From Tenggerimyces sp963762635 (GTDB taxonomy: Bacteria > Actinomycetota > Actinomycetes > Propionibacteriales > Actinopolymorphaceae): a stretch of DNA of 64,000 nt. The stretch covers positions 434,001-498,000 of the forward strand of contig CAVXLQ010000003.1 of the NCBI GenBank assembly GCA_963762635.1, in the 5' to 3' direction. The notes beneath the pieces are model-generated. The model saw nothing but the letters and a program-made list of their open reading frames with translations, had not been told where the DNA came from and searched no databases. Position numbers and translations under genes: made by a program. This document shows positions 1 to 7,256 of the stretch, piece by piece; position 1 is the stretch's first letter; the number at the start of each line of letters is the position of its first letter.

Positions 1-40
1 AGAGGATCGCGGCGAGAGCCAGCCCGAGTACGGAACGCAT
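1..40 (-). CDS. Start of a secreted or membrane protein (partial)
   Basis: An ATG on the minus strand at 40 opens a frame that runs off the left edge. The 13 visible residues read MRSVLGLALAAIL: one arginine and then a hydrophobic run, as in the n- and h-regions of a signal peptide. Nothing of the mature protein is visible, so no family can be named. Confidence 0.45.
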   Translation of the reverse strand, partial: MRSVLGLALAAIL

Positions 41-89
41 CGCCGCACAGCCTGCCTTATGGACCGGTCCAGTTGCCAGCACGCCCTGC

Positions 90-731
90 TCAGTGCGTGC
101 GGCGGCCCAGTGTGATCATGGCGCGGTAGACCTGGCGGGGTGACATCGGCGGCTGGTCGAGCTCGGTCGCCGCGCTCGCGCGCAGGCCGTCGAGCAGTAG
201 GCCGAGGTGGCGGCGCCAGGCGTAAGGCGCGATCGAGCCGGTGGCCTCGACGATGCGGGTGTTGGCCCAGGTGAGGAACGGCAGGTCCTCGGGTGTGAGG
301 TCTCCGCGCAGCTGGCCGCTGCGTTGGGCGCGTTCGACGAGCTGGACGAGCAAGTCGTACATCCGCTTGCGGGCGTTCTCGGTGCAGACGGCGCGGGGGA
401 GGCGGATCGACATCAGGTCGTTGGTGGCGCGGTTGGCGGCCTCCCGCTCGAGCGTCGCCTCCAGGTAGTAGACGAACCCGTCCCACGGATCGGGCATCGC
501 GAGCGCCTCTTCGCCGATGGTCACGCGGGCCTCGATCTCCTCGGCCAGGACGGCGTCGGCGAGGTCGGCCCGCTCGGGGAAGTGCCGGTAGAGCGTGGCG
601 ATGCCCAGGTCGGCGCGGCGCGCGATCTCCTCCAGCGACGCGTTGATCCCCTGCTCGGCGAACACGCCGCGGGCCGTCTCGATCAGGGCGGCGCGGTTGC
701 GCTGGGCGTCCCTTCTGGGCTTGCGCTCCAT
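90..731 (-). CDS. TetR/AcrR family transcriptional regulator
   Basis: This is a 213-residue one-component repressor of the TetR type. Residues about 10-58 form the helix-turn-helix, with the family pattern ARGVFAEQG, then SLEEIARRADL, then the recognition-helix signature GIATLYRHFP. The remaining 150 residues are the helical ligand and dimerisation domain; its pattern (LEREAANRATND, RKRMYDLL) resembles the large actinobacterial TetR C-terminal families, but the ligand cannot be read from sequence. The ATG at 731 gives the usual length. The gene is divergent from the DoxX gene 87 nt away and may control it together with itself; this is inferred from the arrangement. Confidence 0.9.
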   Translation of the reverse strand: MERKPRRDAQRNRAALIETARGVFAEQGINASLEEIARRADLGIATLYRHFPERADLADAVLAEEIEARVTIGEEALAMPDPWDGFVYYLEATLEREAANRATNDLMSIRLPRAVCTENARKRMYDLLVQLVERAQRSGQLRGDLTPEDLPFLTWANTRIVEATGSIAPYAWRRHLGLLLDGLRASAATELDQPPMSPRQVYRAMITLGRRTH

Positions 732-740
732 CTGGTCAGA

Positions 741-754
741 GTATCCGGGAATAC
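741..754. promoter_or_regulatory. Imperfect palindrome, candidate TetR operator
   Basis: GTATCC-GG-GAATAC lies 9 nt upstream of the TetR start, inside the divergent intergenic region. The two arms agree at five of six positions. Autoregulating TetR proteins commonly bind such sites. Assignment to this regulator is inference from position only. Confidence 0.3.
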
Positions 755-818
755 GTAGGATGCCCTCCGCTTTAGAGTGACTACAGATTTATCGCTGCTC
801 TGATGTTGGGACGGGTTG

Positions 819-1190
819 ATGAATACGGTTCTGTGGGTGATGCAGTGGGTCTTGGCGGCGGCCTTCCTCGTGTCGGGCACCATGAAGGTCGCGCGCCCGA
901 AGGAGCAGCTGGCGAGCCAGATGGGTTGGGTGAACGACTTCTCCGGCCCGTTGGTGAAGCTGATCGGGTCGCTGGAGATCCTGGCCGCGATCGGGCTGGT
1001 CGTCCCGGCGCTGACCGGGATCGCCGTGATCCTCACGCCGTTGGCGGCGGTTGGCCTGGTCCTGCTGATGATCGGCGCTATCGCCACGCACGTCCGGCGC
1101 AAGGAGTTCCCGATCGCCGCCGCGAACGTGGTCCTGCTGCTGATCGCCGCCGTGATCGCGTGGGGCCGCTTCGGCCCGTACTCGTTCTGA
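819..1190 (+). CDS. DoxX family small membrane protein
   Basis: A 123-residue integral membrane protein with four predicted hydrophobic segments. The sequence VLAAAFLVSGTMKVARPKEQ is the N-terminal helix and short polar loop typical of DoxX-like proteins; SLEILAAIGLVVPAL is the second helix. A TTG precedes the ATG directly; I chose the ATG at 819 because it lies 4 nt after GGGACGGG. DoxX-like proteins occur in oxidative-stress and thiosulfate-related settings, but the actinobacterial members mostly have no defined role. It is divergent from a TetR gene, which suggests inducible expression. It ends at a strong terminator shared with the convergent GH43 gene. Confidence 0.85.
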   Translation: MNTVLWVMQWVLAAAFLVSGTMKVARPKEQLASQMGWVNDFSGPLVKLIGSLEILAAIGLVVPALTGIAVILTPLAAVGLVLLMIGAIATHVRRKEFPIAAANVVLLLIAAVIAWGRFGPYSF

Positions 1191-1206
1191 TCCCGCTCCG
1201 ACGTGG

Positions 1207-1252
1207 GTTGTCGGGTTGTCTCCACGTCCTGTTGTGAAGACAACCCGACAAC
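1207..1252. terminator. Bidirectional hairpin terminator between convergent genes
   Basis: GTTGTCGGGTTGTCT (1207-1221) is a perfect 15-bp inverted repeat of AGACAACCCGACAAC (1238-1252), with a 16-nt loop. It fills the gap between the ends of the DoxX gene and the convergent GH43 gene. No long T run follows, which is usual for actinobacterial terminators. Confidence 0.8.
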
Positions 1253-1261
1253 GGTGTCCGC

Positions 1262-2692
1262 CTACGGCCAGACGTCGGCGCGGTCGATGCTGACCGCGGT
1301 CCAGCTGGCCGAGCCGTTCTTCGTACCCGTCACGCGGACGCGCAGCGTGTGGCCGCCGGCCGCGAGCTTCGGGCTGAGGTAGTTCAGGTGCTGCCCGACG
1401 CGCGGGTCGCCGTGGTAGTCGACGAGCTGTTCGGGTCCGCCGTCGATCGACATCGCGGCGATGCCGTTGCCGGTGTCGCGGACCGAGTAGAGGCCGATCT
1501 GCGTACCGGTGAAGCGGAACGTCGCGGTGTGGCCGGCCGTACCGCTCCAGTGGTCGTCGCCCAAGTAGCACTGCACGCCGCAGCTCGAGCCGGAGCTCCA
1601 GGCGCCGGAGTACTCGACCTGGTTGTTGCCGGTGCCGATGTCGAAGTCGTTGATCGTCTGCACCGCCGGTCCGGGGTCGCCCGACGGCAGCGGCAGGCTG
1701 GCGCCGAGGGCGACCGGGGCGCCGAGGTTCGGGGTGCCGTCGGCGTTCCAGCTGATCTTCTGCGCGCGGGTCGTCCGCCAGTGGTAGTTGTACGCCGACG
1801 TGTTCTTGCCGTGGTAGGCGATCCAGTCCTCGGTGCCGTCCGGCGACTTGAAGAAGAAGTGGTGGCCCGGGCCGTATACGCCGGCCGCGTTGTTGCGGGA
1901 GAAGCGCGCGCCGCCGTACTGGACCCAGTTGCCAGGCACCATCGGGTTGAGCCCGTTCGCGACCGAGATCATCCAGAGCGAGTAGTCGGGCTTGCCGGTG
2001 TCGCAGGTCGAGTAGGTCAGGAACGTTCTGCCGTTGCGGTACAGGAACGTCGGACCCTCGCGGACCTCGCTGCACGTGCCGTTGTTGACGGGGAGAGCGA
2101 CGCGGCTGCCGGTGGTCGTCCACGGGTTGGACATCGTGGCGATGTAGATCTGCTGCGGTCCGCCGGAGAAGCCGCGGCCGGGGCTGGACCAGGTGAAGTA
2201 CATCTGGCCGTTGTGCACCATCGGCTCGCCGTCGATCGCGTAGACGCCGTAGTCGGCGAGTTTCCCCTTGTACGTATAGGGACCCATCGGGTCGAGCCCT
2301 GCTGACTCGATGACGTGCATCCGGTGGTTGGCGTCGACGCCGTTGCTGGCCGTGTAGTAGATGTACCAATGGCCGTTGAACTGGTACATGCCCGGCGCCC
2401 ACATCTGCGTGTTGCGGCTCGGGTCGCTGTCCTGCCACACCGTGACGGCGGGCGCGTTGATCAAGGTGGCAAGGCTGTTCGACTTCCAGATCGTGATGCG
2501 GTCGCCTTGCGTGGTGGACAGGTAGTAGTTCCCGTTGTAGTGCACCATCGTGGGGTCGGCGCTGTTGTTCAACGGGTTGCGGAACGAGTTCGCTGCCACT
2601 GCCGTTCGTCTCTCCTCGATGCTCCCCGCCGTGAGGCCTGCTAGTGCGATGGCAAGGACCAGAACCATACGAAGGCACGACCGAACGCTCAC
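1262..2692 (-). CDS. Secreted glycoside hydrolase family 43 protein with C-terminal beta-sandwich
   Basis: A predicted exported five-bladed propeller glycosidase of 476 residues. I chose the GTG at 2692 because GGAAGGAG lies 6 nt upstream; an ATG 20 codons earlier has no such site. Residues 1-33 form a signal peptide (LRMVLVLAIALAG core). The three GH43 carboxylates are visible: Asp46 in ADPTMVHYNG (base), Asp154 in IDGEPMVHNG (pKa modulator) and Glu212 in VREGPTFLYRNGRTF (acid). From about residue 350 a Ser/Gly-rich beta-sandwich follows (HWSGTAGHTATFRFTGTQIG), probably a carbohydrate-binding accessory domain. GH43 enzymes act mainly on arabinan or xylan side chains; the exact substrate cannot be told. 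It is monocistronic and divergent from the YjbR gene. Confidence 0.88.
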   Translation of the reverse strand: MSVRSCLRMVLVLAIALAGLTAGSIEERRTAVAANSFRNPLNNSADPTMVHYNGNYYLSTTQGDRITIWKSNSLATLINAPAVTVWQDSDPSRNTQMWAPGMYQFNGHWYIYYTASNGVDANHRMHVIESAGLDPMGPYTYKGKLADYGVYAIDGEPMVHNGQMYFTWSSPGRGFSGGPQQIYIATMSNPWTTTGSRVALPVNNGTCSEVREGPTFLYRNGRTFLTYSTCDTGKPDYSLWMISVANGLNPMVPGNWVQYGGARFSRNNAAGVYGPGHHFFFKSPDGTEDWIAYHGKNTSAYNYHWRTTRAQKISWNADGTPNLGAPVALGASLPLPSGDPGPAVQTINDFDIGTGNNQVEYSGAWSSGSSCGVQCYLGDDHWSGTAGHTATFRFTGTQIGLYSVRDTGNGIAAMSIDGGPEQLVDYHGDPRVGQHLNYLSPKLAAGGHTLRVRVTGTKNGSASWTAVSIDRADVWP

Positions 2693-2805
2693 GACGGGCT
2701 CCTTCCGGGCGTCGGATGTCGCGATGGCACCTTTGTAACTGGTGTATGCCACGTTGTAGAAGAGTTCGGCAGCAAGCGGCCAGGCCTAGTCGGTCGGGTG
2801 AGATC

Positions 2806-3201
2806 ATGCTCGGCATGGGACGGATGTCGACGTGGGAGGACGTGTCCGCGTTCCTCGAGACGCTGCCGTCAGCGGAGTTCTCGCCGCCGGGCGGGCACTT
2901 CCCGCGCGGTGTCGTCCGCGTGCAGGGGAAGGTCGTGGCGTATCCCGCCGGTGGTGACCGCGGCTCGCCGCCGGACACGGTCGAGGGGGAGGAGTTCGTG
3001 TTCGTGAAGGCTGGGTTGGCGGAGAAGACGGCGTTGCTGGCTTCGGACCCGGTGACGTTCTTCCTCACGCCGCACTACGCCGGGTCGCCCGGGGTGATCG
3101 TCCGTCTGCGGACCGTGGAGTCCGCGCAGCTGCGGGAGCTGCTCGTCGAGGCTTGGCGGCTCGTTGCTCCGAAGCGGCTGGTGCGGGAGTACGACGGCTA
3201 G
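2806..3201 (+). CDS. MmcQ/YjbR family protein
   Basis: A 131-residue cytosolic protein of the YjbR (MmcQ) fold. The signature is at the C-terminus: DPVTFFLTPHYAGSPGVIVRL followed by ELLVEAWRLVAPKRLV. The family has a double-wing fold that may bind DNA or a small ligand; no biochemical role is settled. The ATG at 2806 follows GGGTGAG by 3 nt; internal ATGs at 2815 and 2824 are alternatives, the last giving MSTWEDV, a common start for the family. Its TAG stop and that of the convergent TIG gene share the four bases CTAG at 3198-3201. Confidence 0.82.
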   Translation: MLGMGRMSTWEDVSAFLETLPSAEFSPPGGHFPRGVVRVQGKVVAYPAGGDRGSPPDTVEGEEFVFVKAGLAEKTALLASDPVTFFLTPHYAGSPGVIVRLRTVESAQLRELLVEAWRLVAPKRLVREYDG

Positions 3202-4774
3202 GACACGCCCTTGCCGGTCAGCGTCACGTTGTGCGGGCTGCCCGGTGCGTTCGTGGTGAAGGCGAGAGTCGCGCTCTTGTCGCCCTTCGAGGTGGGCTTG
3301 AACGTGACGGTGACCTGGCAGCTGGCTCCGGCTGCGAGGCTGCTCGGGCAACCGTTCGTTCGGGCGAACTGGCCGGAGTTGCTGCCGCCGAGCTGGACCT
3401 TGCTGATGGTCAGCGGCGCTTGGCCGGTGTTGGTGAGCGTGACCGTTCGCGCGGTGCTCGTCGTGTTGATGCGCTGGTTGCCGAACGCGATGCTGGTCGG
3501 CGTCACCGACGCAGCGGGCTGGGCCAGGTAGGTGAAGACGCCGGCGGTCGTCGCTCCGCTCGCGGTGGTCACTCTGACCAGAGCTGAACCGCTGCCCGCC
3601 GGCATGGTGCTGGCACAGGAGGTGGCCGAGCAGCTCGTGTTGGTCCCGTCGGTCGAGCCGAACGTGACCTGGCCGCCGGTGAGGTTCGTGCCGGTGAGTG
3701 TGACGCGCGTTCCGCCTGCTGCCGGGCCGCTCGTCGGAGTCATCCTGGTGACGGTCGGCGGGTTCGCGCCCTGGTAGGTGAACCTGGCCGTGGCGTTGGG
3801 CGCGCTCGTTCCGCCGGCTGTCGTGACTGTCACGTCGACCGTGCCGGTGCCTGGGGGAGCGATGGTGTTGCACTGGGTGGGACCGCAGGAGGTGTTGGTG
3901 CCTTCGGTGCTGCCGAACCTGACGGTGCCCATTCCCAGGTTGCTGCCGAGCACGGTGACGTTGGTGCCGCCGGCCTGGAGTCCGCTCTGCGGGCTCAGAT
4001 GCGTCACGCTCGGGGCGGGGACCGGCGGCGGCGTTCCTTCGTACGCGAACGTCGCGGGGGCGGTGACGCCTCCTGGCGTGAGGACGGTGACGTCGACCGT
4101 TCCCTGGCCGGTGGGGCTGGTCGCCGCGCAGGTGGTGGTGCTGCAGGCGATGCCCGTGCCGGGGCTCGTGCCGAAGACGACGAGACCGTTCTCCAGATTG
4201 GTGCCGGTCGCCGTGCTCGCCGTGCCGCCCGCGGCCGTTCCTCCGGCTGGGTCTAGAGCGGTGAGACTGGGGGCCGGTTGTGCGGGCGGGGCGGGCAGCT
4301 GGCCGCCCGTGTGGGTGACGGCGGCCTGGTTGTTCGCGGTGTTGGTGTCTGCCGCGTTCGCCACCGTCGCTGTCACGGTGCCGGGTTGCCAGTCGGGCCC
4401 GGAGCCGACGAAGAGCTTGATCGAGACGTAGCCGCCGGGCGCGATGGGGCTCAGGAAGACGATGTCCTCGTGGCGGCCGTCGGGGAGGGCGTCTGGGTGT
4501 AGACGATCGTGGAGCCGACGATGTAGCCGCCGCTGGTCATCAGGCCTTGGGGGAAGTCGACGGTGACGTGCGTGACGCCGGTGACGGGGGCGGTGCCCAC
4601 GTTCGTCCACATGACGCCGATGTTCCCGCCGGAGCTGGGCCCTTGCGGGAAGTTGCCGGCGATGCTGACCTTGAGATCAGGGCCGGCCGCTGCGAGCGCG
4701 GCGCCCGGCGACATCCCGATTGTCGCCGCCCACAACGCCGCGCTCGCCCCAAGTGCCCACCAGGTACGGCGCAT
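3198..4774 (-). pseudogene. Secreted IPT/TIG-repeat protein, interrupted by one frameshift
   Basis: A predicted exported, all-beta protein of about 525 residues if read through one frameshift. The start ATG at 4774 follows GGGGAGGGG; a signal peptide (TWWALGASAALWAATIG) comes next, then a domain rich in Asn/Thr with the ending NTANNQAAVTHTG seen in DUF11/CARDB-like surface domains, then three IPT/TIG repeats of about 80 residues (each with the pattern SGxxAGGTxVTxxGTNL), and a C-terminal ASH/HYDIN-like domain (FGNQRINTTSTARTVTLTNTG). The reading frame changes near 4485-4492: upstream frame ends GSTIVYTQT, downstream frame resumes ALPDGRHEDIVFL. A single missing base restores one protein. It lacks any catalytic motif; adhesion or cell-surface binding is the likely role. 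Confidence 0.75.
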
Positions 4775-4999
4775 GTGGCCCCTCCCCTTGCCCAAGCCCC
4801 GCACCCCTTGCCCGCAGTGTCATTGCCCGGCAAGGGCGTGTCCATGACCCACTCGGGCCACTCGCGGAGTGATCACGTGCCTAGGTAAACGCCTGCCTCG
4901 TGGATCATTCGTGCCTTGACAGGCGCGAACGGCAACGCCGCCACACGCCACGCGTGAACCCGAGCAGACTTGCCCGTACGACGTTCGCGGCGAGCCGGA

Positions 5000-6589
5000 T
5001 CACTCGCCGGCGAGCGGGGTGACTCCGGCGCGGACGAGGCCGTAGGTCACGCCGTCGACGAGGGCTTCCCAGGAGGCTTCGATGATGTTGTGGCCGACTC
5101 CGACGGTTTCCCAGGAGTCGACGCCGTTCGAGAGTTCGATGATGACTCTGATCACCGCGTCGGTCCCGTGACCCTGGTCGAGGATCCGTACCCGGTAGTC
5201 GATCAGGTCGAGCTTGGCCACCGAGGGGTACGCGCGGCCGATGGCGCCGCGGAGGGCTTCGTCGAGGGCGTTGACCGGCCCGTTCCCCTCACCGGTGACG
5301 ATCGCGCGCTCGCCACCGGCCAGGACTTTCACGGTCGCCTCGGACACCGCCTCGGCTCCGGGCCGCGAGTCGGTGATCACACGCCACGACTCGACCTCGA
5401 AGAACGAGGCACGCTGCCCTTCGACCATTTCCTTCAACAACAGTTCGAACGAAGCGTCGGCGGCCTCGAACGTGTAGCCGCGCGACTCCAGCTCCTTCAC
5501 CCGGTCGGTGATCCGGGTCAGCAGAGCACGGTCTCCAGCTAGGTCGTAGCCGAGTTCCTTGCCCTTCAGTTCCACGCTTGCCCGGCCCGCCATGTCGGAC
5601 ACGAGCAAACGCATGTCGTTCCCCACCTTCTCCGGCTGGGTGTGCTGGTAGAGATCGGGATCGACCTTGACCGCACTGGCGTGCAGTCCTGCCTTGTGGG
5701 CGAATGCGGACGCTCCGACGTACGGCTGACGCGAGTACGGGGGAACGTTGGTGACCTCGGAGACGGCGTGAGCGATGCGGGTGGCGTCCTTGAGCTTCCC
5801 GTTCGGAAGCACCGTGCGGCCGCGCTTGAGCTCGAGGTTGGCGACGACCGTGACGAGGTCGGCGTTGCCCGTACGTTCGCCGTATCCGTTGAGGGTTCCT
5901 TGCACGTGAGTGGCGCCGGCGTCGACCGCGGCGAGGGTGTTGGCGACCGCGCACCCGGCGTCGTTGTGGCAGTGGATGCCCAGCCTGGCTTGGGTTCCCG
6001 CGAGAACGTTCATGACCACCTCGCCGACCTCGTCGGGCAGCATGCCGCCGTTCGTGTCGCAGAGCGCGATCACCTCGGCGCCGGCCTCGGCGGCTGTGCG
6101 GACGACCTCGAGCGCGTAGTTCGCGTTGTCCCGGTAGCCGTCGAAGAAGTGCTCGGCGTCGAGGAAGACGCGCTGGCCTTCCGCCCTGAGGTGCTCGACG
6201 GTGTCGCGGACCATGCTGAGGTTCTCCTCGAGCGTGGTGCGCAGGGCGAGGTCGACGTGCTTGTCGTGGCTCTTGGCGACGAGGGTGACGACCTGGGCGC
6301 CGGACACCCTGAGCGCCTTGACCAGCGGGTCGTCGGCCGCCTTGGCGCCTGCGCGCCTTGTCGCACCGAACGCGGCGAGCGTGGCGTTCTTGAGCTCGAG
6401 ATCGGTGCGCGCGCGGCGGAAGAACTCGGTGTCCTTGGGGTTCGCGCCCGGCCAGCCACCCTCGATGAAGCCCACGCCCAGGTCGTCCAGATACCGCGCG
6501 ATCGACAGCTTGTTCTCCACAGACAGGTTGAGCCCCTCTTGCTGGGCTCCGTCGCGAAGCGTCGTGTCGTAGACGTGGAAGGAACTCAT
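5000..6589 (-). CDS. cimA: (R)-citramalate synthase
   Basis: This 529-residue enzyme condenses pyruvate and acetyl-CoA to citramalate, the entry to 2-oxobutyrate and isoleucine without threonine. The DRE-TIM barrel occupies residues 1-330: RDGAQQEGLNLS (12-23), the metal-binding HCHND (206-210) and NGYGERTGNADL (234-245). After a linker comes a LeuA-type allosteric domain (about 390-520) that binds the feedback inhibitor. CimA differs from LeuA in DTTLRDGAQQEG and in overall length, so isopropylmalate synthase is unlikely. The start ATG at 6589 matches the family N-terminus. It is transcribed alone behind a leader with a short Val-Ile-Ile peptide and a terminator. Confidence 0.93.
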   Translation of the reverse strand: MSSFHVYDTTLRDGAQQEGLNLSVENKLSIARYLDDLGVGFIEGGWPGANPKDTEFFRRARTDLELKNATLAAFGATRRAGAKAADDPLVKALRVSGAQVVTLVAKSHDKHVDLALRTTLEENLSMVRDTVEHLRAEGQRVFLDAEHFFDGYRDNANYALEVVRTAAEAGAEVIALCDTNGGMLPDEVGEVVMNVLAGTQARLGIHCHNDAGCAVANTLAAVDAGATHVQGTLNGYGERTGNADLVTVVANLELKRGRTVLPNGKLKDATRIAHAVSEVTNVPPYSRQPYVGASAFAHKAGLHASAVKVDPDLYQHTQPEKVGNDMRLLVSDMAGRASVELKGKELGYDLAGDRALLTRITDRVKELESRGYTFEAADASFELLLKEMVEGQRASFFEVESWRVITDSRPGAEAVSEATVKVLAGGERAIVTGEGNGPVNALDEALRGAIGRAYPSVAKLDLIDYRVRILDQGHGTDAVIRVIIELSNGVDSWETVGVGHNIIEASWEALVDGVTYGLVRAGVTPLAGE

Positions 6590-6647
6590 GGCTCTCGTGG
6601 CTCCTGGGCTTTGGGTTTGGTTGTTGGGTTTCTGCTGTCGGGCAACG

Positions 6648-6679
6648 AAAAAACCTCCCGTCTGAACAGACGAGAGGTT
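6648..6679 (-). terminator. Intrinsic terminator in the cimA leader (attenuator)
   Basis: On the minus strand AACCTCTCGTCTG pairs with CAGACGGGAGGTT (13 bp, one U-G wobble, very small loop) and is followed directly by six T residues at 6653-6648. It lies 58 nt before the cimA start and after a short leader peptide, so it would stop transcription before the gene unless it is prevented from folding. This is one of the few terminators in the window with a true T run. Confidence 0.9.
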
Positions 6680-6680
6680 C

Positions 6681-6712
6681 GCGCGCTGGACCGATGTTGC
6701 CGTCCGGCGCGC
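6681..6712 (-). promoter_or_regulatory. Hairpin between leader peptide and cimA terminator
   Basis: Starting at the base after the leader-peptide stop codon, GCGCGC-C-GGAC pairs with GTCC-A-GCGCGC (10 pairs and one mismatch) around a 10-nt loop. Its left part also contains CGGACGG (6706-6700), which can pair over seven positions, with two G-U wobbles, with UCGUCUG (6673-6667) in the 5' arm of the terminator. It could therefore act as the pause/antiterminator switch of an attenuator. The alternative pairing is inferred and was not computed thermodynamically. Confidence 0.55.
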
Positions 6713-6745
6713 CTACGTAATGATGACTGCGTACGAGGGTGTCAC
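6713..6745 (-). CDS. cimA leader peptide MTPSYAVIIT
   Basis: A ten-codon open frame, GTG ACA CCC TCG TAC GCA GTC ATC ATT ACG, ends in TAG two bases from the hairpin that precedes the terminator. It holds consecutive Val-Ile-Ile codons, the residues supplied by the pathway that CimA feeds. Leaders with branched-chain codons control ilv and leu genes in actinobacteria by ribosome-mediated attenuation. The peptide has no Shine-Dalgarno sequence; a promoter -10 element lies 7 nt upstream, so translation is probably leaderless. Shortage of charged tRNA-Ile would stall the ribosome on the ATC ATT codons. Confidence 0.7.
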   Translation of the reverse strand: MTPSYAVIIT

Positions 6746-6752
6746 GTTCGGC

Positions 6753-6782
6753 AGTCTGTCACACCGTCCGTCGATCGGGCAA
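6753..6782 (-). promoter_or_regulatory. Predicted promoter of the cimA leader transcript
   Basis: On the minus strand TTGCCC (6782-6777), an 18-nt spacer and CAGACT (6758-6753) are followed after 7 nt by the GTG of the leader peptide, placing the transcription start at or next to the start codon. The -10 element is a weak match, so the assignment rests mostly on spacing. Confidence 0.45.
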
Positions 6783-7064
6783 CCCGTCCATCATCTGGAC
6801 GACCCGGCCTGCTTCCAGATCAAGAACGCGGTGTTCGACGTCGTGCGTCTGGTCGCCAAAGTCGCCGAGGATCCAACACTCGCGTCGATCGCGTGGTCGA
6901 GGACTTCAAGTCGGCCAACATCGACCTGGTGGTTCGGTGTGACTACTTCCCGGGTGGGATCGGCGAGATGCCGAGACAGACCGCTGAGTCGACGGCGGAA
7001 GGGTGAAGCAGCTAGGGCGAGGCCATCGTCTGGAAGGCGCGCCCGACACCCGCCTCAAATGCAA

Positions 7065-7096
7065 CAGGGCGCATGCCTTGGGTGGCATACGCCCTG
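7065..7096 (-). terminator. Terminator downstream of tRNA-Gln
   Basis: CAGGGCGCATGCC (7065-7077) is complementary to GGCATACGCCCTG (7084-7096) except for one wobble, with a 6-nt loop. It begins 12 nt beyond the 3' end of the tRNA and is followed in the transcript by UUGCAUUUG. The same 13-base stem recurs after the DUF4185 gene at 15443-15472. Confidence 0.7.
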
Positions 7097-7108
7097 ATCA
7101 GAAGACTG

Positions 7109-7180
7109 CTGGGGTACTAGGACTCGAACCTAGACTAACTGGACCAGAACCAGTCGGGCTGCCAATTACCCTATACCCCA
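7109..7180 (-). tRNA. tRNA-Gln (CTG)
   Basis: The cloverleaf folds as acceptor TGGGGTA/TACCCCA, anticodon stem ACTGG/CCAGT with loop TTCTGGT (anticodon CTG), and T arm CTAGG-TTCGAGT-CCTAG; the discriminator is G, as usual for tRNA-Gln. CCA is not encoded. It lies just downstream of gltX, which in actinobacteria also charges tRNA-Gln with glutamate for later amidation by GatCAB. Confidence 0.95.
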
Positions 7181-7256
7181 TCGGCTCGCCCACGAGGACA
7201 AGCACGGCGAGAACGATACCGGAGAGGGAGCGGAGGGCCAAAGCGGGATACCCGCC

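Noticed and set aside
6590..6712. T-box riboswitch before cimA
   Set aside because: No T-box sequence, specifier loop or AGGGUGG motif; the short peptide and terminator explain the leader.
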